Shown here in pieces: positions 24,772 through 35,699 of a stretch of DNA of 64,000 nt; position 1 is the stretch's first letter; the number at the start of each line of letters is the position of its first letter. The translations under genes and the position numbers were made by a program. The notes beneath the pieces were generated by a model, which worked only from the letters and a program-made list of their open reading frames with translations, made no database searches and was not told the DNA's origin. This DNA is from Olsenella uli DSM 7084 (lineage in GTDB: Bacteria; Actinomycetota; Coriobacteriia; Coriobacteriales; Atopobiaceae): positions 1,411,186-1,475,185 of the forward strand of contig NC_014363.1 of the NCBI RefSeq assembly GCF_000143845.1, written 5' to 3'.

Positions 24772-25806
24772 CTAGAGCTCGACCGACTCCTCCTTTATGG
24801 GATGCGGCGCGGCGAAGTGGCACGCGCAGAAGTGGCCGGGCGCGACCGTCCTGAACTCGGGCATCGGCTCCGCGGAGCAGACGTCCTGCGCGATGGGGCA
24901 CCTCGTGTGGAAGCGGCAGCCGCTGGGCGGCTCGATCGGCGAGGGTGGGTCGCCCTTCAGGATGATGCGCTTGCGGTTGTGCTGCACGTCGGGGTCGGGC
25001 ACGGGCACCGCAGAGAGGAGCGACTGGGTGTAGGGGTGGTTCGGCTCACCATAGAGGCTCTTCCAGTCCGAGCATTCCATCATGTTGCCGAGGTACATGA
25101 CGGCGACGCGGTCGGAGATGTGCTGGACCACGGAGAGGTCATGGGCGATGAACAGGTAGGCCGTCCCATACTCGCTCTGGAGGTCCGAGAGGAGGTTCAG
25201 GACCTGCGCCTGGATCGAGACGTCCAGCGCCGAGACGGGCTCGTCGCAGATGATGAGCTTGGGGCGCAGGGCGAACGCGCGGGCGATGCCGATGCGCTGG
25301 CGCTGTCCGCCCGAGAACTCGTGCGGGTAGCGGTTGATGTGCTCCGGGTTGAGACCGACGACGTCCAGCAGCTGACGGACGTAGTCCATGCGCTCGTCGG
25401 CACTTTCCATGAGCCCATGGATGAGGAGGGGCTCGGAGACGATCTCGCCGATGGTCATGCGCGGGTTGAGCGAGGCATAGGGGTCTTGGAAGATGTACTG
25501 CATGTTGCGGCGCATCTCCTTGAGCTCCCGCCTGCCCATCGACGCCACGTCCTTGCCGTCGAAGACGACCCTGCCGGAAGTGGGCTGCGTCAGGCGCATG
25601 ATGCAGCGGCCGGTGGTGGACTTGCCGCAGCCGGACTCGCCGACGAGGCCGAAGGTCTCTCCGGGATAGATGTCGAAGGAGACGTCGTTGACCGCATGGA
25701 CCTTCTTCTTGTTGAACCTGCTGGCAAAGACGCCCTGCTCGACGGGGAACTCCTTGGTGAGGTGCTCGACGTGCAAAAGCGGCGTGCGCTCCTGGGTCTC
25801 GGCCAT
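24772..25806 (-). CDS. oppF: Oligopeptide ABC transporter ATPase OppF
   Basis: A 344-residue cytoplasmic ATPase. Walker [10 protein letters not shown], signature [14 protein letters not shown], Walker [13 protein letters not shown] and the switch His (IAHDLS) are present. The C-terminal oligopeptide-family tail contains the Cys motif [15 protein letters not shown], a likely iron-sulfur or disulfide site in DppD/OppF proteins. The ATG at 25806 overlaps the oppD stop (TGATG); an upstream extension is rejected. It is the last gene of oppABCDF. Confidence 0.93.
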   Translation of the reverse strand: MAETQERTPLLHVEHLTKEFPVEQGVFASRFNKKKVHAVNDVSFDIYPGETFGLVGESGCGKSTTGRCIMRLTQPTSGRVVFDGKDVASMGRRELKEMRRNMQYIFQDPYASLNPRMTIGEIVSEPLLIHGLMESADERMDYVRQLLDVVGLNPEHINRYPHEFSGGQRQRIGIARAFALRPKLIICDEPVSALDVSIQAQVLNLLSDLQSEYGTAYLFIAHDLSVVQHISDRVAVMYLGNMMECSDWKSLYGEPNHPYTQSLLSAVPVPDPDVQHNRKRIILKGDPPSPIEPPSGCRFHTRCPIAQDVCSAEPMPEFRTVAPGHFCACHFAAPHPIKEESVEL

Positions 25807-26894
25807 CACGCCTCGCCTCCTTCCTTGGCACGAGAGGTCGCAGGCGCGTTGGCCTTGACGAACTCCGCGTCGCCGGCATAGTGGCAGCACGCGTAGTGAC
25901 CCGTCTCAGTGACGTGCAGCTCGGGACGCTCGCTGCGACAGCGCGGCGTGGCATACGGGCACCTGGGCGAGAAGGCGCAGCCCTCAGGCACGTTGACCAA
26001 CGAGGGGGGGTTGCCCTCGATCGGCGTGAGGGGCTTCTTCTCGTCCTGGACCGGATCGGGAATGGAGCGGGTGAGGCCCCAAGTGTAGGGATGGATCGAG
26101 TCGTAGAAGATCTCGTCGGCCGTGCCGAACTCAACGGGGGTCCCGGCGTACATGACCATGATCTTGTCCGCCACATCGGCGACGACGCCGAGGTCGTGGG
26201 TGATCATGATGATCGCGTTGCCGTTCTCCTCCTGCATCTTCTTCATCAGCTCGATGATCTGCGCCTGGATGGTGACGTCGAGGGCGGTGGTGGGCTCATC
26301 GGCAATCAGGATGTCCGGGTCGCAGGCAAGCGCCATGGCGATCATGACGCGCTGGCGCATACCACCCGAGAACTCGTGCGGGTAGTCCTTGACGCGCTGC
26401 TCTGCGTTGGGGATGCCGACCATGGTCAGAAGCTCTACGGCGCGGGCGTTGGCCTGCTCCTTGCTGTAGCCGCGATGGAGCCTGAGGCCCTCTCCCAGCT
26501 GGCGCCCGATGGTGTAGACGGGGTTGAGCGAGGTCATGGGGTCCTGGAAGATCATCGCGATGTCGTTGCCGCGTATGTGCTCCATCTCGTGCTCGGACAT
26601 CTCCAGCAGCGACCTGCCGCGGTAACGGACGTCGCCGCCCTCTATGCGCCCCGGGGGCATGTCGATGAGGCCCATGATGGTGAGCGAGGTCACGGACTTG
26701 CCGGAGCCGGACTCGCCGACGACGCCGAGGGTCTCGCCGCGGTCGAGCGTATAGGAGACGCCGTTGACGGCCTTGACCACGCCGTCCTGTGTATGGAAGT
26801 ACATCTTGAGGTCATCGACCTCGAGGAGGTGCGCGCCCTCGGGGACCGGCTGGTCCTTGAGGTCGACCCAGTTGTCAGTCTTCTTGCGTGCCAT
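25806..26894 (-). CDS. oppD: Oligopeptide ABC transporter ATPase OppD
   Basis: A 362-residue ATPase pairing with OppF. It has Walker [10 protein letters not shown], signature [14 protein letters not shown], Walker [13 protein letters not shown], and the C-terminal [15 protein letters not shown] motif. It begins 2 bases after the oppC stop. Confidence 0.93.
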   Translation of the reverse strand: MARKKTDNWVDLKDQPVPEGAHLLEVDDLKMYFHTQDGVVKAVNGVSYTLDRGETLGVVGESGSGKSVTSLTIMGLIDMPPGRIEGGDVRYRGRSLLEMSEHEMEHIRGNDIAMIFQDPMTSLNPVYTIGRQLGEGLRLHRGYSKEQANARAVELLTMVGIPNAEQRVKDYPHEFSGGMRQRVMIAMALACDPDILIADEPTTALDVTIQAQIIELMKKMQEENGNAIIMITHDLGVVADVADKIMVMYAGTPVEFGTADEIFYDSIHPYTWGLTRSIPDPVQDEKKPLTPIEGNPPSLVNVPEGCAFSPRCPYATPRCRSERPELHVTETGHYACCHYAGDAEFVKANAPATSRAKEGGEA

Positions 26895-26896
26895 GT

Positions 26897-27874
26897 CTAT
26901 GCATCCTTCATCTTGACGTCGAGTGCGTCGCGCAGGCCGTCACCAAGGAGCGTGAACGCCAGAACGGTGGTGAGGATCGCGAGGCCGGGCATGATCATCA
27001 GCCAGGGCTGGGTGGCCAGGTAGGTCTGGCCATCCTGGATCATGATGCCCCAGGAGGGGTCGGGCGGGATGACGCCCATGCCCAGATAGGACAGGGCCGA
27101 CTCGGTCAGGATGGCCCCGCCGATGTTCATGGTCGCGTAGACGACGATGGAGGCGACGGAGTTGGGGAAGATGTGACGCGAGACGATGCGGATGTCGGCG
27201 GCGCCCATGGAGCGTGCGGCGTCGACGTAGTCGTTCTCCTTGACCGTCAGGATGGCGGAGCGGAAGACGCGCGCGATCGACGGCCAGCCCAGGACGCCGA
27301 TGGCGATGAACACGTTCTGGATGCCCTGCCCTATGACGGCGAGCATCGCGATCACGAACAGGGTGTACGGGAACGCCAGGAAGATGTCCGCCAGGCGCAT
27401 GATGATCGTGTCCCAGATGCCGCCGTAGTAGGCCGCCAGCGCGCCCATGACCAGGCCGATGACCGTGGAGATGGCCGTCGCGAGGACGCCGACCGCAAGC
27501 GATATGCGCGCGCCGTAGATGACGCGGCACAAGACGTCGCGACCGAGGGTGTCCGTGCCGAAGGGATGCTCGAGAGACGGGGCGAGCCGGGACTGCGCCG
27601 TCATGGTCGAGGAGTCGATCTCGGTCGGGTTGCCGAGCGTCTGGGGCACCCAGAGGTCGGCGGAAAGCGCGACGATCACCATGAAGACGATCCAGGCGAG
27701 GGCGATCATCGCGAGGCGGTTCCTGCGCAGGCGCTTCCATGCGTCGCCCCAGAGCGTGCGGACCGGCGCGTCGGACACGGTGGCGGCGCCGTCCGGGGCG
27801 ACATCCTCCCGCCCCGTGGGGGCCTCCTGGAAGGCGGCAACGTCCTCGCTGTGGAGGTAGCCCTTGTCTGCCAT
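26897..27874 (-). CDS. oppC: Oligopeptide ABC transporter permease OppC
   Basis: A 325-residue inner-membrane permease with a hydrophilic N-terminal stretch (about 1-45), then LAMIALAWIVFMVIVAL as the first helix. The loop FGTDTLGRDVLCRVIYGARIS and the EAA-type segment RSMGAADIRIVSRHIFPN are characteristic of OppC/DppC. The ATG at 27874 is preferred to a GTG two codons upstream because GGGAGG is well spaced for it. Confidence 0.92.
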   Translation of the reverse strand: MADKGYLHSEDVAAFQEAPTGREDVAPDGAATVSDAPVRTLWGDAWKRLRRNRLAMIALAWIVFMVIVALSADLWVPQTLGNPTEIDSSTMTAQSRLAPSLEHPFGTDTLGRDVLCRVIYGARISLAVGVLATAISTVIGLVMGALAAYYGGIWDTIIMRLADIFLAFPYTLFVIAMLAVIGQGIQNVFIAIGVLGWPSIARVFRSAILTVKENDYVDAARSMGAADIRIVSRHIFPNSVASIVVYATMNIGGAILTESALSYLGMGVIPPDPSWGIMIQDGQTYLATQPWLMIMPGLAILTTVLAFTLLGDGLRDALDVKMKDA

Positions 27875-27887
27875 GCTCACTACCTCC

Positions 27888-28928
<1,041 letters not shown>

Positions 28929-29074
28929 GCTTGGAATCCCCTTGTTTGGCCTACAGATGCAGAAAAGCGGCACAGGCCGCACTTCGCCAGGGTGCAGTAT
29001 AGCGTAAAGACCTTATATCGGAGCCAGCGAGCGGCGTGTAGGCGTGCGCTCACACGATTTGCCCGTAACGCGGC

Positions 29075-29100
29075 GGGGCGCCGGATCGCTCCGGCGCCCC
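29075..29100 (-). terminator. Intercistronic hairpin between oppA and oppB
   Basis: A perfect 11-bp GC-rich stem (29075-29085 with 29090-29100) with a 4-base loop, no T run following. It may act as a partial terminator or as a barrier protecting the 3' end of oppA mRNA. This would let the binding protein be made in excess of the permeases. Confidence 0.65.
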
Positions 29101-29136
29101 GCGCAAAATCGCTTGGTCGGCCGCTAGAGATAGTCG

Positions 29137-30777
29137 CTACGCGTTGAGCGCGGCGCTCGCGAGGTCGGCGGTGTTCTGCGGGCTGAGGTACATGCGCGCA
29201 ACCCGGTCGGAACCGACGTGGTCGAGGGCATAGAACATCAGGGGGATGACCGGCACGGACTCGGCGATCGTCTGGTTGATCTTGCGATAGGCGGCCTTGC
29301 GCTCCTCGACGTCCGTGACCTGACGTGCGGCGTCGATGGCGGCGTCCACGTCGGCGTTCACGTACTTGGCGTAGTTGTTGTCCGCCGTGGAGTAGAAGTT
29401 GGGGTACAGGAAGTTGTCCATGGTCGGGTAGTCGGCGTTCCAGCCCAGACGACCCACCTGGTACCTGCCGTCACCGAGGTTGGTGAGGTAGGTGGCCCAC
29501 TCCATGGAGGACTGCTCTACCTTGAAGCCCACGGCCTCGAGGTCGCCCTGGACGATGGACATGATGTCCTCGTGGCCGCCGCCGGAGTTGTAGGACAGGG
29601 TGATGGTGGTGCCGGCGAGGTTGTTCTCGTCGACGATCTTCTGGGCGGCGTCCTTGTCGTACTTGCAGAACTCCCAGACGTTGGACTCGTCGTCGTCGAT
29701 GATGAGGGGGAAGAAGCCGTTGGCCGCCTTGCGCGAGCCCTCGAAGAGGGTGTCGACGATGTTCTGGCGGTTGATGGCGAGCGACATGGCCTTGCGGACG
29801 TTGATGTCGGCCATGGTGGGGTCGTTGAGGTTGAGCGTCAGGTAGTAGATGGCGGCCTGGGCGCCCGTCAGGACCTGCTTCTTGGGGGTGACGGTGTAGC
29901 CGTCCTCGGAGGTTCCGTACTTCTCGGAGGTCTCGTTGAGGCGACCGGAGGGAATCTGGCAGAAGTCGATGTTGCCGGCCTCGAACTCGCGGAACGCGGT
30001 GGCCGGGTCCTTCTGGATGGAGAAGTGGATGCCATCGAGGATGGGCTTCTCGCCATAGTAGTCATCGAAGCGGACGACGTCTATGTACTGTCCGCTCTCC
30101 CACTTGCCGTCCATCTTGAAGGGGCCGTTGCCGATCGGCGCGAGCAGGAAGGACGCAGGGTCGTCGAGGGCGGCCTGCGGCACGGGCGCGAGGGCGATGT
30201 GGGCGCAGATGTAGGGGAAGTCGGCCATCGGGGCGCTCAGCTTGACGACGAGGGTGTTGTCGTCGGGGCAGGTCACGCCCGAGAGCTCGGTTGCGGTGCT
30301 GGCCTGCATCTCGGCGTAGCCGGCGACGGGGGCAAGGTGATAGTTGATCTCGGACGGGGTGGACATGTTGGGATTGCAGATGCGCTCCCACCCGCGCTTG
30401 AAGCTCTTGGCGTCGACGGGATCGCCGTTGTGGAACTTGGCGCCCTTCACCAGGTGGAAGGTGAACTCGGTGGCGTCGGCGTTGGACTCCCAGGACTCGG
30501 CGGCCTTCGGGACGAGCTCCTCCTTCTCCCAGTCATAGCCCAGCAGGGAGTCGAAGAGCTTGGACTCGACCTGGGAGCCCTCGGTCTCCTGGGTGTTGTA
30601 GGGGTCGATGGCGACGGGCTCGTTGATGTAGAACTTGAAGGTGCCACCCTGTGCGGTGGCGCCGGCGGACGCGTCCTCTGACTTCTTGCCACAGGCGGCA
30701 AGGGACGCGAGTGCGCTGGCGGCGAGGCCGCCCTTGACGAAGGTGCGACGAGTCACGCCGCTCTTCTCAACTGCCAT
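29137..30777 (-). CDS. oppA: Oligopeptide-binding lipoprotein OppA
   Basis: A 546-residue solute-binding lipoprotein of family 5 (SBP_bac_5). A twin-arginine motif (TRRTFVKGG) and lipobox LAAC near residue 29 indicate Tat export and lipid anchoring. TFHLVKGAKFHNGDPVDA and NVRKAMSLAINRQNIVD are family landmarks. GGGAGG is 6 bases before the ATG. The DDDES and NNLAG segments match peptide binders. Specificity cannot be read, but the complete oppABCDF set and absence of catabolic enzymes fit peptide uptake. Confidence 0.9.
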   Translation of the reverse strand: MAVEKSGVTRRTFVKGGLAASALASLAACGKKSEDASAGATAQGGTFKFYINEPVAIDPYNTQETEGSQVESKLFDSLLGYDWEKEELVPKAAESWESNADATEFTFHLVKGAKFHNGDPVDAKSFKRGWERICNPNMSTPSEINYHLAPVAGYAEMQASTATELSGVTCPDDNTLVVKLSAPMADFPYICAHIALAPVPQAALDDPASFLLAPIGNGPFKMDGKWESGQYIDVVRFDDYYGEKPILDGIHFSIQKDPATAFREFEAGNIDFCQIPSGRLNETSEKYGTSEDGYTVTPKKQVLTGAQAAIYYLTLNLNDPTMADINVRKAMSLAINRQNIVDTLFEGSRKAANGFFPLIIDDDESNVWEFCKYDKDAAQKIVDENNLAGTTITLSYNSGGGHEDIMSIVQGDLEAVGFKVEQSSMEWATYLTNLGDGRYQVGRLGWNADYPTMDNFLYPNFYSTADNNYAKYVNADVDAAIDAARQVTDVEERKAAYRKINQTIAESVPVIPLMFYALDHVGSDRVARMYLSPQNTADLASAALNA

Positions 30778-31106
30778 TCTTTTCCTCCCTTGAGTGCGTC
30801 TCACGGCAGCCACCCATTGAAGGCCGCCGTCGGAACATCCGGGACATCGCCTGGCGCGATGCGCCCATGCGTTCTATTTTCATACAATACGCATAGGGAT
30901 GCAAACCATCTGCCTGCAAGGCCGCACGTCGGACGGCCCTATGCCCGCACGGCCCGCATTGGGCTTTCGGCAGATGGGGACCCCGCCACGCGCCTCGCGA
31001 GACGGGGTCCCCACCTCCTCGGACGAAGGTCAGAGTTTACATGTCGGCAACATTGCCGACCCAGGGGGCAAGACGGCGCCCCAGCCAGCCATACGAGCCG
31101 AGGCCC
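30778..31106. other. Intergenic region between oppA and secG
   Basis: No gene seen. It contains two strong inverted repeats: 10-bp arms GGGGACCCCG/CGGGGTCCCC (30976-30985, 31003-31012) and 8-bp arms GTCGGCAA/TTGCCGAC (31043-31060). These are probably 3' structures of the secG-tpi-pgk-gap transcript; neither has a T run. The oppA promoter should lie at about 30840-30910, where the sequence turns A/T-rich. Confidence 0.5.
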
Positions 31107-31355
31107 CTAGATGGTACCCAGGGGGAAGGTCAGTGCGAGCACGCAGACGCAGACGCCGAAGACGACGGCGGAGATGACGGTGAGGCGGTCGAGGTTCCTC
31201 TCCCACACGCCCGACCCCGCAGCCGAGTTGTACATCGAGGAGGCGATCATGTCGGACACGCCCGTGCCCTTGCCGGAATGCATGAGGACGAGGGCGATCG
31301 TCGCGAGGGCGGAAAGGGCTAGGATGATGAGAAGAACGACGTTGAGCGGACCCAC
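31107..31355 (-). CDS. secG: Preprotein translocase subunit SecG
   Basis: An 82-residue inner-membrane protein with two helices, a non-essential part of the SecYEG channel. The segment LVLMHSGKGTGVSDMI between the helices is the SecG signature. It starts at GTG with AAGGAG 7 bases upstream. It follows tpiA, as in many Gram-positive bacteria. Confidence 0.9.
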   Translation of the reverse strand: MGPLNVVLLIILALSALATIALVLMHSGKGTGVSDMIASSMYNSAAGSGVWERNLDRLTVISAVVFGVCVCVLALTFPLGTI

Positions 31356-31388
31356 GGGCAGTCTCCTTAGCGAAGGGGCTTGACGAAG

Positions 31389-31420
31389 GGGGTCGGCATC
31401 GCGGGTGCGATGCCGACCCC
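31389..31420 (-). terminator. Intercistronic hairpin between tpiA and secG
   Basis: A perfect 13-bp stem (31389-31401 with 31408-31420) with a 6-base loop and no T run. It probably attenuates or stabilises the gap-pgk-tpi message before secG. Confidence 0.65.
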
Positions 31421-31451
31421 TGCTAGCTTCACACTACAGCGTAGCAGCTTA

Positions 31452-32216
31452 TCACATAGCCGCCTTCACCATCGCGGCGAACGAGTCCGCCTTGAGGGAG
31501 GCGCCGCCGACGAGGGCGCCGTCGACGTCGTCCTTCCCGAGGAAGCCCGCGACGTTCTCGGGCTTGGCGGAGCCGCCGTAGAGGATGCGGATGCCGTCGG
31601 CGACCTCTTGCCCGAAGGCCTCGGCCAGGGTCTCGCGGATGGCGCCGCAGACCTCCTGGGCGTCGTCGGCCGTGGCGGTCTTGCCCGTGCCGATGGCCCA
31701 GATGGGCTCGTAGGCGATGACGTACTTGGAGGGGTCGTCGATCTTGAGGCCCGCGGTGTCCTTCTTGATCTGCTCGACGACGAATGAGACATGGGTGCCG
31801 GCCTCGCGGACCTCGAGGGACTCGCCGCAGCAGCTGATGGGCACGATGCCGTGCGACATGAGGGCCTTGGCCTTCCTGTTGACGTCCTCGTCGGTCTCTC
31901 CGAAGTAGCCGCGACGCTCGGAGTGGCCGATGATGCAGTGGGTCGCGCCGATGCCCACCAGCATGTCGGGAGCGGTCTCGCCCGTGTAGGCCCCGCTCTC
32001 CTCGAAGTAGACGTTCTGGGCGCCCAGGGAGAAGGGCGCGCCCTCCTGCTCGATGACCTCCGAGACTCCCTTGAGGTCGACCGTCGGCGGGCAGACGACG
32101 ACGTCCACGTCGCCGGTGCCGCCCTCGAGCTCTCTGACGAGGCCCTGTGCGAGGACGACGCCCTCGGTGAAGGTCTTGTTCATCTTCCAGTTGCCAGCGA
32201 TCATCCTGTTACGCAT
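31452..32216 (-). CDS. tpiA: Triosephosphate isomerase
   Basis: Interconverts dihydroxyacetone phosphate and glyceraldehyde 3-phosphate. Of 254 residues, Lys11 (GNWKMN), His98 (IIGHSERR) and Glu170 (AYEPIWAIGTGK) are the catalytic residues. The phosphate loop YGGSAKPEN is present. The ATG overlaps the pgk stop by 8 bases, with GGAGG upstream inside pgk. Confidence 0.97.
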   Translation of the reverse strand: MRNRMIAGNWKMNKTFTEGVVLAQGLVRELEGGTGDVDVVVCPPTVDLKGVSEVIEQEGAPFSLGAQNVYFEESGAYTGETAPDMLVGIGATHCIIGHSERRGYFGETDEDVNRKAKALMSHGIVPISCCGESLEVREAGTHVSFVVEQIKKDTAGLKIDDPSKYVIAYEPIWAIGTGKTATADDAQEVCGAIRETLAEAFGQEVADGIRILYGGSAKPENVAGFLGKDDVDGALVGGASLKADSFAAMVKAAM

Positions 32217-33399
32217 CGAGAAGCGCCTCCACTCCGGGAAGGGCCTTGCCCTCGACGAGCTCCATGGATGCGCCACCGCCGGTGGAGATCCAGCTCATCT
32301 TGTCGGCAAGGTCGAACTTGTTGATGGCCGCGACGGAGTCGCCGCCGCCGATGATGGACGTGCAGTCGGAGTCGGCCACGGCACGGGCGACGGCCTCGGT
32401 GCCCTTGGCGAACTGGTCCATCTCGAAGACGCCCATGGGGCCGTTCCAGAAGACGGTCTTGGCGCCCTTGATGGCCTCGACGTAGAGCGCACAGGTCTTG
32501 GGGCCGATGTCCATGCCCATGCGGTCGTCGGGGATCTTGTCGGAGTCGACGACCTCACCCTCGGCATCCTCGCCGAAGTGGTCCGCAACGACGTTGTCGA
32601 CGGGAAGGAGGATCTTGACTCCCTTGTCCTCTGCCTTCTTGAGCATCTCGGCGGCGCGCTCGACCCAGTCCTCCTCCTTGAGGGAGGTGCCCACGGCGTA
32701 GCCCTTGGCCAGGAAGAAGGTGTAGGCCATGCCGCCGCCGATGATCAGGGTGTCGGCGGAGTCGATCAGGTGGTCGAGGACGCCGATCTTGCTGGAGACC
32801 TTGGAGCCGCCGACGATGGCGACGAAGGGACGCGCCGGATCGGCGAAGATGGAGGTGAGGGTGTCGACCTCCTTCTCGAGCAGGAAGCCCGCGACGGCCG
32901 GGATGTAGGCGGCAGGCCCGACGACGGAGCCTTGCGCGCGGTGTGCGGTGCCGAAGGCGTCAAGCACGAAGACGTCGCCGTAGGAGGCAAGCTTCTTGGC
33001 GACCTCGGGGTCGTTCTTCTTCTCGGCCTTGAGGAAGCGGACGTTCTCGAGGACGAGGATGTCGCCGGGCTTGACCTCGGAGACGGCCTTCTCGGCCTTC
33101 TCGCCGTAGGTGTCGTCGACGAACCTCACGTCATAGCCGGTGAGCTCGGCGAGCTTCTCTGCGGCGGGCCTGAGCGAGAGCTCGGGCTCGGGGCCGTCGC
33201 CCTTGGGGCGGCCGAGGTGCGACATCAGGATGATGCCGGCGCCCTGCTCCTTGAGGTACTTGATGGTGGGGATGGCGGCGCGCACGCGCGTGTCATCGGT
33301 GACGACGCCGTCCTTCAAAGGGACGTTGAAGTCGACGCGCATGAGGACGCGCTTGCCGGCGACGTCGATGTCGCGAACGGTCTTCTTGGTGAAAGCCAT
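32209..33399 (-). CDS. pgk: Phosphoglycerate kinase
   Basis: Transfers phosphate from 1,3-bisphosphoglycerate to ADP in glycolysis. The 396-residue protein has RVDFNVPLKDG near 23, SHLGRPKG, and the C-terminal IGGGDSVAAINKF with STGGGASMELVEGK. ATG at 33399 with AAGGGAG; a GTG two codons earlier is less likely. It lies 123 bp downstream of gap. Confidence 0.97.
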   Translation of the reverse strand: MAFTKKTVRDIDVAGKRVLMRVDFNVPLKDGVVTDDTRVRAAIPTIKYLKEQGAGIILMSHLGRPKGDGPEPELSLRPAAEKLAELTGYDVRFVDDTYGEKAEKAVSEVKPGDILVLENVRFLKAEKKNDPEVAKKLASYGDVFVLDAFGTAHRAQGSVVGPAAYIPAVAGFLLEKEVDTLTSIFADPARPFVAIVGGSKVSSKIGVLDHLIDSADTLIIGGGMAYTFFLAKGYAVGTSLKEEDWVERAAEMLKKAEDKGVKILLPVDNVVADHFGEDAEGEVVDSDKIPDDRMGMDIGPKTCALYVEAIKGAKTVFWNGPMGVFEMDQFAKGTEAVARAVADSDCTSIIGGGDSVAAINKFDLADKMSWISTGGGASMELVEGKALPGVEALLDA

Positions 33400-33522
33400 G
33401 CTCACTCCCTTGCCGGGTGCTGGGTGGACTGCGCTGGGCGGACTGGCGAAGAGGGGCGCGGCCGAGGCCCTGGGACCTGCGACCGCACCCCTCTCCTGTA
33501 CGAGACCGAGTCCGGGGCGCCC

Positions 33523-34548
33523 TTAGGCGACGAACTTCTCGAAGTACTTGATGGTGCGGACCATCTGGGAGGTGTAGGAGTTCTCGTTGTCGTACCACGA
33601 GGTGACCTGGACGAGGCTCTGGCCACCTCCGAGATCCTGGACCATGGTCTGGGTGGCATCGAAGATGGAGCCGTGGGTCTCGCCGACGATGTCGCGGGAG
33701 ACGATGTCGTCCTCGTTGTAGGCGAAGGTCTCGGGGATGGTCTCGGCGTAGGCCTTCATGGCTGCGTTGACCTCGTCGACGGTGACCTTCTTGTCGACGA
33801 CGGCGTAGAGGTTGGTGAGGGAGCCGGTCGGCGTCGGGACGCGCTGGGCGGCACCGATGAGCTTGCCGTTGAGCTCGGGGAGGACGAGGCCGATGGCCTT
33901 GGCGGCACCCGTGGAGTTGGGGACGATGTTCTCGGAGCAGGCGCGGGAGCGGCGGAAGTTGCCCTTGCGCTGCGGGCCGTCGAGGGGCATCTGGTCGCCC
34001 GTGAAGGCATGGATGGTGGTCATGATGCCGGACACGATGGGGGCGAAGTCGTTCAGGCCCTTGGCCATCGGCGCGAGGCAGTTGGTGGTGCAGGAGGCGG
34101 CGGAGATGATGTTGTCATCGGCGCCCAGCTGCTCGTGGTTGACGTTGAAGACGATGGTGGGCAGGTCATTGCCCGCAGGGGCGGAGATGACGACCTTCTT
34201 GGCGCCGGCGTTGATGTGGGCCTGGGCCTTGGCCTTGGAGGTGTAGAAGCCGGTGCACTCGAGAACGACGTCTACGCCAAGCTCGCCCCAGGGCAGGTTG
34301 TTGGCGTCAGCCTCCTTGTAGATGGTGATCTCGTGGCCATCGACGACGATGGAGCTCTCGGTGGCCTCGACCTTGTGGCCGCGCGCGTAGTTGCCCTGCG
34401 TGGAGTCATACTTCAGCAGGTAGGCGAGCATCTCTGGCGAGGTGAGGTCGTTGATGGCGACGATCTCGGAGCCCTCGTGACCGAACATCTGGCGGAAGGC
34501 CAGACGGCCGATGCGACCAAAGCCGTTAATAGCAACCTTAACTGCCAT
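33523..34548 (-). CDS. gap: Glyceraldehyde-3-phosphate dehydrogenase
   Basis: NAD-dependent glycolytic enzyme of 341 residues. The Rossmann motif INGFGRIGR is at 7-15, catalytic Cys153 is in SAASCTTNC, and the His of [10 protein letters not shown] follows. Asp34 (IND) suits NAD specificity. AAAGGAG is 5 bases before the ATG, a strong site. First gene of gap-pgk-tpi-secG. The 199 bp upstream hold the promoter, but I cannot define boxes with confidence. Confidence 0.97.
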   Translation of the reverse strand: MAVKVAINGFGRIGRLAFRQMFGHEGSEIVAINDLTSPEMLAYLLKYDSTQGNYARGHKVEATESSIVVDGHEITIYKEADANNLPWGELGVDVVLECTGFYTSKAKAQAHINAGAKKVVISAPAGNDLPTIVFNVNHEQLGADDNIISAASCTTNCLAPMAKGLNDFAPIVSGIMTTIHAFTGDQMPLDGPQRKGNFRRSRACSENIVPNSTGAAKAIGLVLPELNGKLIGAAQRVPTPTGSLTNLYAVVDKKVTVDEVNAAMKAYAETIPETFAYNEDDIVSRDIVGETHGSIFDATQTMVQDLGGGQSLVQVTSWYDNENSYTSQMVRTIKYFEKFVA

Positions 34549-34747
34549 GCTATCTCCTTTCGCGAGGCCACCTGGGGCCCTTCCCCACGGTCGGCCCAAT
34601 GCTTGCGCATAGCACTATTTTAGCCGTTTCAGGGGACCGGTATGCATCGCGACGCATGTGTGGTGGAAAAGTCTCGGCTTGCGCAGGTTGACCACTTATC
34701 GCTATGCAAATCTACAGACGGTTGCCGACATTCCGCGAACGGTAGTC

Positions 34748-35698
34748 TTAGGACGTTCCCACGCCTTTCGTGCGCATCTCGCCCACAAGTTCCTGGAGCC
34801 TGAGGACGCGATGGTACATGGCCGACTTCGATGCCGGGGGATCGCAGAGCGCACCCAGGGCGACGAGCGAGAGTTCGGGGTTGGCCCGGCGCAGGAGACA
34901 GAACTCGCGCAGGGCGGGCGGCAGGGCACGTAGGCCCATGCCCCTCTCGGCCTGGGCGATGAGCTGGAGCTGGTCGGCGGCGGCCCCCGTCGACCGGGCC
35001 TGGTTGGCCATCTCCGCGTTGACGCGGCGGTTGACGTCGTTCTTGAGCGACTTCATGCGCCGGACGTTGCCGACTGCCATGGCCGAGCGGGTGGCCCCCA
35101 TGGCGCGCAGGAGGACGACGATGTCGTCGAAGCTCTTGACGTAGACGGCGAAGCTGCCGCGCCTCCGGTTGAGGCGGGCCTCGACGCCCAGCTCACGAGC
35201 TATATCCACGATGTCGTGGGCAAACTCCTCACCCGTGACGGCGATCTCCAGGTGGAAGTCGCCACGCGGGTCGGCGATGAAGCCGCCTGCCATGAAGGCG
35301 CCGCGCACGAAGGCGCGCTTGCAGCAGGGGCGCGCGAGGAGGTCGTGGGGCGCGCCGGTCGCGAGGCCCCTTCCCGCGACGAGGATGCCCAGGCGCTCGA
35401 GGTCCGCCTCGAGCTCGTCCTGCTCGGGGATCTCGATCAGGTAGTTGCGGGTCTTGTGCAGGTTGGAGTGGCGGACCGTGAGCGGGGTCTCGAGGTCGAA
35501 GAGCTCGTGGGTGAGCTTGATCATCGTGCGCGCGACGGCTCCGGTCTCGGTGGCGACGCGGATGGAGTAGCGGCCGCTGCCGCGAAACGACAGCGTCCCG
35601 CAGACGCGGGTGATGGCCGAGAGCGCGGCGTAGGGGCAGAGCGCGCATCCGTCCTCGATGCGGGAGAGCTCGTCCTTCACCTGGGCCGTGAACGACAT
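34748..35698 (-). CDS. whiA: Sporulation/cell-division regulator WhiA
   Basis: A DNA-binding protein linked to cell division control in Actinobacteria and Firmicutes. The 316-residue protein has the LAGLIDADG-like N-terminal part (about 20-190, including RAFVRGAFMAGGFI) and a C-terminal helix-turn-helix (about 225-315, SLVALGALCDPPASKSAMYHR). It directly follows rapZ. The usual intervening gene yvcK is absent. Confidence 0.93.
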   Translation of the reverse strand: MSFTAQVKDELSRIEDGCALCPYAALSAITRVCGTLSFRGSGRYSIRVATETGAVARTMIKLTHELFDLETPLTVRHSNLHKTRNYLIEIPEQDELEADLERLGILVAGRGLATGAPHDLLARPCCKRAFVRGAFMAGGFIADPRGDFHLEIAVTGEEFAHDIVDIARELGVEARLNRRRGSFAVYVKSFDDIVVLLRAMGATRSAMAVGNVRRMKSLKNDVNRRVNAEMANQARSTGAAADQLQLIAQAERGMGLRALPPALREFCLLRRANPELSLVALGALCDPPASKSAMYHRVLRLQELVGEMRTKGVGTS

Positions 35699-35699
35699 G

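Noticed and set aside
29218-30681. Plus-strand open frame of 487 codons
   Set aside because: Antisense to oppA, with low-complexity Val/Gly/Leu/Asp composition.
32053-34623. Plus-strand open frame of 856 codons, very long
   Set aside because: Antisense to tpiA, pgk and gap. Composition (repetitive Val, Gly, Asp, Leu) is typical of the complement of high-GC genes; no motifs.
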